From contig NW_020194619.1 of assembly GCF_002865645.1 (NCBI RefSeq), positions 1 through 64,000 on the forward strand: a stretch of 64,000 nucleotides of DNA, given 5' to 3'. The DNA comes from Hyaloscypha bicolor E (lineage: Eukaryota > Ascomycota > Leotiomycetes > Helotiales > Hyaloscyphaceae). This document shows positions 56,918 through 64,000 of this stretch, in pieces (the first letter of the stretch is position 1; each line of letters opens with the position of its first letter). The position numbers were made by a program, and so were the translations under genes. The notes under the pieces are model-generated. The model ran no database searches. It was given only the letters and a program-made list of their open reading frames with translations, and was not told the DNA's origin.

Positions 56918-59787
56918 ATGTCAGATAATCCTTCATCGCCGTTGCTTGGCAGCGCGGACAGACCTCGATCAAATCACTCACATTACTCCGACGAGTCTCA
57001 CGAGGACACGCCTTTATTATCACGATCTGACCATGCTCCTCGGTATGACGGTGTGGAAGATCAAGACGAGGATGAAGAAATAATACCCTCGCCAGCAGCG
57101 ACATCGTTGCGATCGTTACAGAATGGCCACGGATCCACGATGTCCACCAAGGGTGGCCGACGTTGGCCAACTGCTGTCGCAATCGGAGTTCTGGGGTTGT
57201 TAGTCTTAGGAATAATTGCTGGCGCGTTCTTTGCTCCAGCAGTTGTCGAAGAATACACCAAAGAGGCTCTAGTTATCGAGCCTACAAATTTGTCGATAGA
57301 TTCCTTCACCTCAAACGGCGTCAAGGCGAGGGTGCAAGCATCATTCAGAATGGACGCGTCGAGAGTCAAGAACAAGCATGTGAGAAATATTGGGCGTTTT
57401 GGTACATGGATTGCTCGTGCGGTCGAGAGCCAGGAGTCGAAAGTGGAGGTTTCTCTACCGGAATATGGCAACATTCTAGTTGGTACCGCTGCTGTACCAC
57501 GCGTTATTGTTGACATTCGAAATGGGCATACGACTGCCGTCGATTTCCTCACGGACTTGGAGCCTGGCGACATGGAGGGAATTCGTCAAGTTGCCAACGA
57601 CTGGCTGGAGGGTCGCTTGGATCAAATCAGAGTGGTGGGCAAAGCCGACGTTGGATTGAAATCGGGCTTGATTCCTCTTGGAACTCAAAGCATCTCTAAA
57701 TCACTGGTTTTTGAAGGTCAATCCCTCTACCGTTCCTTTGCAGCGTTGTACCTCGGAGAAAAATCACTGGCTTAGAAATTGATGGTTACAATCAAAGTTG
57801 ATTCTTCCTTCTCAGACTGATATTAGTCCGACTTTTTGGGTCTTCAGAAAAATCAAGTTTCTCACAATCTCCCACTCATTAAAAGAGTTTATTACTGAGC
57901 TACTATCTAATTACGTATTCAGGCAACGATCTTCCGGCCATCCCCGAGTACAATATTACCCGCCTTAATTTCCGGGAAGTTCCCATCGATACTTCGGGAC
58001 GTCGTGGTATGGCTGCAGATGTATCATTATCTGTGGTAAACAGCTACCCGATCAAGCTCACGATACCACCTCTTGGATTCAATATCCTTGTTCCGAACTG
58101 TAACGATAATGATCCATATATTCGGCTTGCCGATGCTACAACGGCACCTGTCGATGTCGAGCCTTACTCGGATGCGGTTGTTGATGTTGGAGGCATTGTC
58201 AGAGAACTGCCTCAAGATCTTCTGCAGACATGTCCACATTCTAAGTCGTCGCCCCTTGATCTTTTGCTCGGAGACTACATCCGTGGCAACGATACCACAA
58301 TATTTGTACAGGGTTCGAATCCACCAGATAGTGACACTCCTGATTGGATCATGAAGATCATCTCAAGTATCACTGTACCAGTTCCATTTCCGGGCCATAC
58401 ATTCGAAGGTCTGATCAGAAACTTCTCCTTGACTGATACACACTTCACCCTCCCGGATCCATGGGCCGAGCCAGGAAGCGACGAATCAAACCCTCAGATT
58501 TCTGCCAACATCGTTGTCATTGCCGGATTACCCAAAGAGATGAATTTTGGCATCAATGTGACCGCTGTTAATGCCACTGCCGACGTATTCTACAAGGGAG
58601 AGAAGCTTGGCGAGCTAAATTTGAAAAAATGGCAATCCGCTGAATCCGAACGAATTGAGTCAGACAATGAAGCCCAGCTTAGAATCACATCCCGGATAGA
58701 GGACGTGCCTTTGAACATCACGGACGATGATGTGTTTACGGACGTACTTTCAGCACTCATGTTTGGTGGCAAGACCGTTATGCTTAGGATGGAGGCTCTT
58801 GTTGACGTTACACTTTCCACCGTCCTTGGGGAGCTGGTAATCAAAGAGATGCCTGCGGAGGGAGTCGTTCCTGTCAAACGTTAGACAACCGCTTTGCGTA
58901 TTTAGATCGGCCGCACCGAAGCTGACGAGATTGCAGCGATCTCTCCAGGCGGTGGCTTTAGCAATCTGAAGCCAAGAATTGGCGAGCTGAAAGTCTTGAG
59001 CACTAGCAAGACTTCTATCAACCTCCAAGCACACGTCAACTTCACCAATCCGACCGAATACACGGCGCACATCCCATTTGTCAATATCCACATCCTCAAC
59101 AATGGCTCTATCATTGGCGACGCAACAGTCCAGAACGTCGACGTAAAACAGGGCAACAACACAAATATCCTCGTCCAGGCGACGTGGGATCCGACAACCT
59201 TTGGTGGAGAGGAAGGAGCAAAGATTGGACGCGAATTGTTGTCCCAATATATCTCTGGCTTCAACACGACCCTGACATTCCAAACTCACGAGGGATCCAT
59301 TCCCAATCAGCCCGCATTGGGCAAAGCACTTAGTAAATTCTTGATCGAGATACCTGCACCAAAGCTGTCCGACCCTAGCACTGGTGATGACAGGGACGAC
59401 GACGACGATAGGGACTCCAAACCTCACTTCATTAACAGCGCAGTTTTCCACTTATTCTCCTCGACTGCGGTCTTCACACTGCTTTCGCCTCTCCAATACA
59501 GCACGTTTTATATCGAGAATGTAAATGCTACGGCTTTTTACAATCATACTGAGCCTGTAGGCTATATCGACTACGATCTTCCCTTCAAGGTACCACCAGG
59601 AACCAGCCAGAGCCCGAAATTGCCAGTGGACTGGTCAATGGACTCTATTGGTTATGAGAAACTTAAGAAGGCACTAGGTGGTGAATTGAAACTTGATGCA
59701 TCAGGCACAGTTGTGGTGAGACTTGGCCAGTGGCGCGAGGAGGTGTGGTATGTCGGTTCTGGCATTGGCGCGAGCGTCACACTTTGA
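56918..59787 (+). CDS. Tag1-like/DUF3712 vacuolar membrane protein
   Basis: About 873 residues. Exons 56918-57716, 57923-58879 and 58922-59787 (introns 206 and 42 bp), all in phase. The ATG at 56918 (MSDNPSSPLLGSADRPR) starts a disordered acidic cytosolic region. One membrane helix follows at about 84-107 (TAVAIGVLGLLVLGIIAGAF). A ~760-residue lumenal part is rich in beta strands, with many N-x-S/T sites and repeated LEA/AsmA-like units (FREVPIDTSGRRGMAADVSL, then LQAHVNFTNPTEYTAHIPF). The layout fits the yeast Tag1 family, which has been linked to termination of autophagy. The 42-bp intron acceptor (CCGAAG) is the least certain junction; the nearer TTTAG breaks the frame. Confidence 0.78.
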
Positions 59788-60004
59788 TAGTAAGGATGAT
59801 TATGGATGATATGGATGGACTGGCACACGTATATATGGGGCTTGATGCAGGCGTAATAGACGGGGATGGCGTTACATGAGAAACGGAATGGAACTTGAAT
59901 AGAAGTACATAGAAGATCTGATCTCTTCCACGTTATGAATTCCTCATTGATAGAATGACGCCAACTCCATGCTGACCAATTTCTCCACGTGAGTGAGAAC
60001 CTAT

Positions 60005-61033
60005 CTATCCAGGGGGCAATGTACTTGCGTCCACAATATCGTCTGCTTCCTTCAGTGTCTCTTGCTCGTTCGGACCGTAGAGCGGTGAACGGGGAAGTGC
60101 CATCAGACCGGTTCGTGCTGACTCGAGAATTCCGAAAGGTGCGATGAGCTTCATAAAGGAGTCGATTCGGGTTGGTTTTGCGGAGCTGGAATACGTTAGT
60201 CAAAAGTCAGATCCAAGAGACAGGTTGCCAAGCAATACTTACACCTCAACAATACAGCTGTTCGTGCTAATATCCAGCACTTTCCCACCAAATTGATGGG
60301 TGAAGTACGTAATGCTCTTCAGGTGCTCATGCTTATGCCTCATAGCCTGACTGAGCGCCAACTTGCTGGGGTGGAAGTCATTCGATTCTCTCAGCTGCTC
60401 CAGACGCTGATCAGCCCACTCCTCTCCACCTTGTCCTTCCTCCACATCATTAGCCGTGATCTCCCTGTGATGAGCTTGTAATTCCTCAAAGTATTCTGGA
60501 CCTAGGATGTTGATTTTGGCTAGCAGAAGTTCTCGTTGAACCAAAGGAGCGGTTGTATAGTCCAACACTGCCCAAACGGGTACCAGATCTTCAAGTTGGC
60601 GACGTGCTTGCTCGACAACTCCATCTTGGCCGGAGAGCACGATCGTCATTCGAGATAGGTCTTCGACTTCGGTGTGGCAGACAACGAGGGAGTCGATATT
60701 GAAGCCACGAGCTGCTAGGATACCGGAGACCCGGGAGAGCACGCCAGGTTCGTTCTGCACGAGGCAATTCAGGATGTGGCGTTTAGGTGGTGCGATTGAA
60801 GGTGAGGGCGTCTCGTAGAGGATGTTGGAAACAGCTGCTTGGGCTGACCATGATGGCGGGGAATCTGAGGTTGGAAGAGGGTATATGCGCCTGTGGAGAG
60901 CTTTGTATGCGAGGGCTGAAGTGGAAGAAGCTGTTGATTCTGCTCGAAGGTGTTGACGAGGTGCGGTGAAGGTTGGCGTGCGAGCACAAATTGCTCTTGT
61001 TGGGAGAGCCAGAATGGCTTTTCGTGAAGACAT
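60005..61033 (-). CDS. ILV6: Acetolactate synthase regulatory subunit
   Basis: The mitochondrial small subunit that stimulates acetolactate synthase and confers valine feedback on branched-chain amino-acid synthesis. 323 residues in two exons (61033-60243, 60185-60005; intron 57 bp). The N-terminal ~40 residues are a Ser/Arg/Ala-rich presequence. The ACT domain starts near residue 86 with HILNCLVQNEPGVLSRVSG and GFNIDSLVVCHTEVEDLS. The C-terminal ALS_ss domain includes GPEYFEELQAHHREI and, in exon 2, FGILESARTGLMALPR. A TGACTCA lies 79 bp upstream. Confidence 0.95.
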
Positions 61034-61331
61034 GATGACAGGTAGAAGTCAATTAAGACTCCTTGCGAATGGTTGTGAGGATGCCTCACCCCCTCCGCAG
61101 CAATTGGGATGTGACTCAAACTCAAAATGAGGCCGATGTCGCCAAACATTCCTGGAAATTTCTCGGTTGCTCAAAATCTGGGGTGAACGGGTCGGATTAA
61201 CTTTGAGCCGGCCGAATTTTCCTTCAGCCTCAAAGGCGGACTCGAGTAACCTTGTCACCACCCGTCTTGCGACGATCTATCGCATCCAGCTTCCTGAGAT
61301 CTTTTTCCAAATTTTCGTTTTGATATCCAAG
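61034..61331. promoter_or_regulatory. Divergent promoter, ILV6 / KHDC4-like
   Basis: 298 bp separate the two ATGs. A perfect Gcn4/CPC1 half-palindrome TGACTCA is at 61112-61118, on the ILV6 side. Confidence 0.6.
61112..61118. promoter_or_regulatory. Gcn4/CPC1-type site upstream of ILV6
   Basis: TGACTCA, the canonical general amino-acid control site, 79 bp before the ILV6 start codon. Confidence 0.7.
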
Positions 61332-63302
61332 ATGGACGACACTGAGCGACGTGCAGTCAAGCGCTCCCGCTTCGATCAGAAAGAGCCTGAGCCAAAGCGC
61401 ACATCTAGATTCGATCGACGCTCTCGATCTCCCCCGGCAGTCAAGGAACCACGACGAAGCAGGAGCCCTCTTGGACGAACTTCCAGCAGCCCAGGCCCAG
61501 GTTCTGCGAATCCAAATTCTGCCGATCCCGCTGCTGCTGCAGGTAAGCTTGGAAATACTTGTTTGTGCGATCAGGCTGACACTTCATAGCTGCTGCGGCT
61601 GCCCGGATCAATGCCCAAATTCAAGCAAAGAAGGGTATTCAACATGTTGACGTCCCTCCTATCCGATCTACATTGAGCCCACCCGCCGGACAGTCGGCAT
61701 CCCCAGCTAGTTCAGGAGCAGGCAATAGCGCCAGCTTGGTCAATGGTGAGATGTACATTGCAGACGGAGACTATATTCGAGATATCGAAGTCAACGACCT
61801 GCGCAATCGCTACACACTGACCAAAGGTTCTACACAAAAGATGGTAAATACTCCTTGTGTCAATATTCCACTGATATATCAGGCTTTCCTCGGATATATA
61901 CTCTGAATCCTCTCTTTCCTTCAAACCCTACATGAGATAATTATTTTGTGTGGAGATTTTCAAGCTTACTCGGAAGCGCAATAGCACTCACTACACATTC
62001 CTCATTGGCATCTGCTGACTCCCGCTGCGTGACATCTAGATTAAAGAAGAAACCGGAGCTGGTACGCAATTACCTACAACTTACGTTTTGATTATAGAGC
62101 TTTCATGTTGACTTTTGAAGATGTCACTACGCGTGGAAACTACTACCCGGATAAGAGCATGGCTACGGCTGCTGTAAGTCAACGGTTTCTGAAAGGGGAG
62201 CTTGCTGATAAATGTACAGAATCCTCCACTTTACCTCCACGTCACGAGCACAACCAAGAGAGGCCTCGAGCAGGCAGTCCAGAAGATTGAAGAACTAATG
62301 AAACAGGAGCTTCCGAACTTGGTTGATGAGAGACGCTTCCGTCGACGAGAGCCTGAAGCAGTCGAGAGGGATGAGTTTGGCAGAGTATGTATTTGATAAG
62401 CTCATAAAGCTTTTCTCGCTAATTTAATAACAGCGTAAATGGCCGGAAGAAAAGATCCCAATCGATTTTGAACCACTTCCAGGCTTCAATCTTCGTGCTC
62501 AAGTTGTTGGCCATGGTGGCGCTTATGTTAAGCACATCCAACAAGAGACCAGATGCCGTGTCCAGATCAAGGGCCGTGGTTCCGGATTCATGGAACATGG
62601 CTCTGGTCGTGAGAGCGACGAGGATATGTATCTCCACGTTGCGTAAGTATCAGAGTGTTTACACTAGATTTTAGCTGACTTCATTTCAGAGGCCCAGATC
62701 CAGCTGAGGTTCAAAAGGCAAAGGAGCTCTGCGAGGACTTGCTGAAGAATGTTAGAGATCAGTATGAGGAGTTCAAGAACCGACCACCTCCACAGCGAGG
62801 TTATGGAGCCCAAAGCACTGGCTATGGTGGCGAACGTGGATATGGTGATCGTGATATGGCGGTTCGGTCAAACTCTTATGGATCTGGCGGTTATGGTGGT
62901 TACAGCAACTCTCCTGCGCCTGCAACTCCAGGCGGAATCATGAGCCCAACTACCTCATCAGCACCCGGAGCAGGCAGCCCAACAGCTGGAGCCGACTATG
63001 CTGCTCAATATGCTCAATATTATGGTGCAGGCCAAGACCCGTATGCAGCTTACGGTGGCTATACAGCATACGTCCAATATTACCAACAGTACATGGCCGC
63101 AGCCGCAGCAGCGGCTCAACCACCTCCTCCAGGCAGCTCTGCTCCAGGGTCTGCTCCCCCTCCCCCTCCCAGCGAAGCGCCTCCTCCACCACCACCGTCA
63201 GGTTCAGCTCCGGGGACTGGTTACAATGCTGTGAGTCAGACCCGAGACCTGCCCTACCACTGAATTTGACAAGAATAGGTTCCACCCCCTCCCGGTATGT
63301 GA
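61332..63302 (+). CDS. KH-domain RNA-binding protein (KHDC4/BLOM7-like)
   Basis: About 492 residues in eight exons: 61332-61542, 61590-61843, 62040-62061, 62121-62173, 62220-62384, 62434-62642, 62690-63230 and 63279-63302. All introns are GT-AG, 46-196 bp, and every join keeps frame. The N-terminus is Arg/Ser-rich with FDRRSRSPP. The first KH region has EETGADVTTRGNYYPDKS and LYLHVTSTTKRGLEQAVQ. The second KH region has FNLRAQVVGHGGAYVKHIQQ and RVQIKGRGSGF. The C-terminus is Tyr/Gly/Gln- then Pro-rich, ending VPPPPGM. Human KHDC4 (BLOM7) helps pre-mRNA splicing. SF1/BBP was considered, but its signature linker and zinc knuckle are absent. A 22-nt exon (62040-62061) is the smallest. Confidence 0.85.
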
Positions 63303-63451
63303 TGATTGATGTATCCCGTTTCTTCACTTCCATTCACGATTCGTTCCGGCATTTGCTTGGTATTGGGGTTGGGTGGGCGGAAATCGCAGGATACCTCTCT
63401 CTTGTAAAGTATTCAGGCGGCATCACTCAGTAATGGATGAGGCAAATGAAT

Positions 63452-64000
63452 TCAATCAATCAAATCAATTATGCTGAGCACTTCTGTCCAATCCTCAAGT
63501 GACGTCTCCAAATTTTCTTCCTCTACATCTTTGAATGTCAGTCGTGGCCCATATGAGATGCACAGTTCTTCCCCTTTCTTGATATCTCGCAGTGCTGTGT
63601 AGGTGATGAGGAGGTTCTTGACATCCCGTTCCCAGCCGACGTTTTGCTGGAGGTTGGAATGGTTGAACATGCTGCCCAGGCCGAGAATGAGAGCTTGTGT
63701 TTGCGCTGGAGGAGTTTTGGAGCCGTTGCTTTGAGCAGTCCTTGCAGGAGGTGTGTAGGGCCAGTTGCTGTGAAGTGTGAGCTTGATCCATGGTAATCAT
63801 GTGACACAAACTATGTATAATTGTAAAGATCAGTCTTCTTGATGTGTTCCTCGTTTTCCATCGGATCCAATACTAGGACGGGAGAGACCTCGAGAACTGC
63901 CCTACCCGGTATATCCCTGCCTGCAAAAACTCCTCTCCCTACAAGGTCCATGTCAGTGAAATGTACAATGTGTTTGTGTACTTCATTCCAGTGGACTGGT
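63452..64000 (-). CDS. SET-domain protein, partial at window edge
   Basis: Minus strand, two segments: 64000-63812 and 63767-63452, joined by a 44-bp intron (donor GTTTGT, acceptor CACAG) that restores frame. The SET core reads GRGVFAGRDIPGRAVLEVSP, then DLYNYTYNWPYTPP, then the cofactor/catalytic motif LGLGSMFNHSN, and further on EELCISYGPR. These are the GxG, NHS and GEELxxxYG motifs of SET methyltransferases. A long Ser/Thr/Pro-rich insert lies between strands. The frame is open to the right edge; an ATG at 63951 could be the start, but in-frame sequence continues beyond it, so the gene may begin outside the window. Substrate unknown. Confidence 0.8.

Noticed and set aside
61332..63302. 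Branch-point binding protein SF1/MSL5
   Set aside because: The two KH regions and absence of the SF1 linker and zinc knuckle fit KHDC4/BLOM7 better.

Overview
The window comes from a filamentous ascomycete (Pezizomycotina). The signs are short GT-AG introns (about 38-206 bp), fungal-specific families (HsbA-like cell-wall protein, Ecm33, SesB-NACHT receptor, Pcs60, Get1, Rud3), and a long AT-rich block with the signature of repeat-induced point mutation (RIP). The exact taxon cannot be read from the sequence.

Layout. (1) Bases 1 to about 19,440 are RIP-ruined transposon graveyard: very AT-rich, full of TAA/TAG, with no open frame of 60 codons on either strand. It is mainly repeated minus-strand copies of one Ty3/Gypsy chromovirus. 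Decayed zinc knuckle, reverse transcriptase, RNase H, integrase and chromodomain can still be read, and one copy (about 9.65-15.5 kb) looks nearly complete. An unidentified element with a poly(A) tract lies at 1-2185, and a ~290-bp insertion interrupts one reverse transcriptase. (2) At 19,448-19,649 sits an undamaged 202-bp solo LTR with a perfect 5-bp target duplication. It is followed by the tail of a pogo-type transposase pseudogene, which spans the change from AT-rich to normal composition. (3) From 20.9 kb to the end is gene-rich sequence.

Genes in order: SesB-NACHT-WD40-like NLR receptor (+); F-box-like gene (-); HsbA-like secreted protein (-); small acidic protein (+); SPF45 splicing factor (-) divergent from Pcs60-type acyl/oxalyl-CoA synthetase (+); Ecm33 (-); a cryptic multi-exon gene or relic (+); PTAR1-like prenyltransferase-alpha-repeat protein (-) divergent from GET1 (+); multi-pass membrane protein (+); serine/proline-rich protein (-) that shares a C-terminal module with the small acidic protein; uncharacterised spliced gene (-); RUD3 golgin (-); decayed SrpA/catalase-like pseudogene (+); single-pass membrane protein (-); SWIM-RING protein (+); ornithine carbamoyltransferase (-); Tag1-like vacuolar membrane protein (+); ILV6 (-) divergent from a KHDC4/BLOM7-like KH protein (+); and a SET-domain gene cut by the right edge (-).

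Most of these are dispersed housekeeping genes rather than a cluster. Shared themes are splicing (SPF45, KHDC4-like), tail-anchored protein insertion and Golgi (GET1, RUD3), cell surface (Ecm33, HsbA) and amino-acid synthesis (OTC, ILV6, each with a Gcn4/CPC1-type site upstream). The least ordinary items are the NLR beside the transposon block, a possible splice switch for peroxisomal targeting of the Pcs60 homologue, the shared undescribed module in two proteins, and the layered transposon history.
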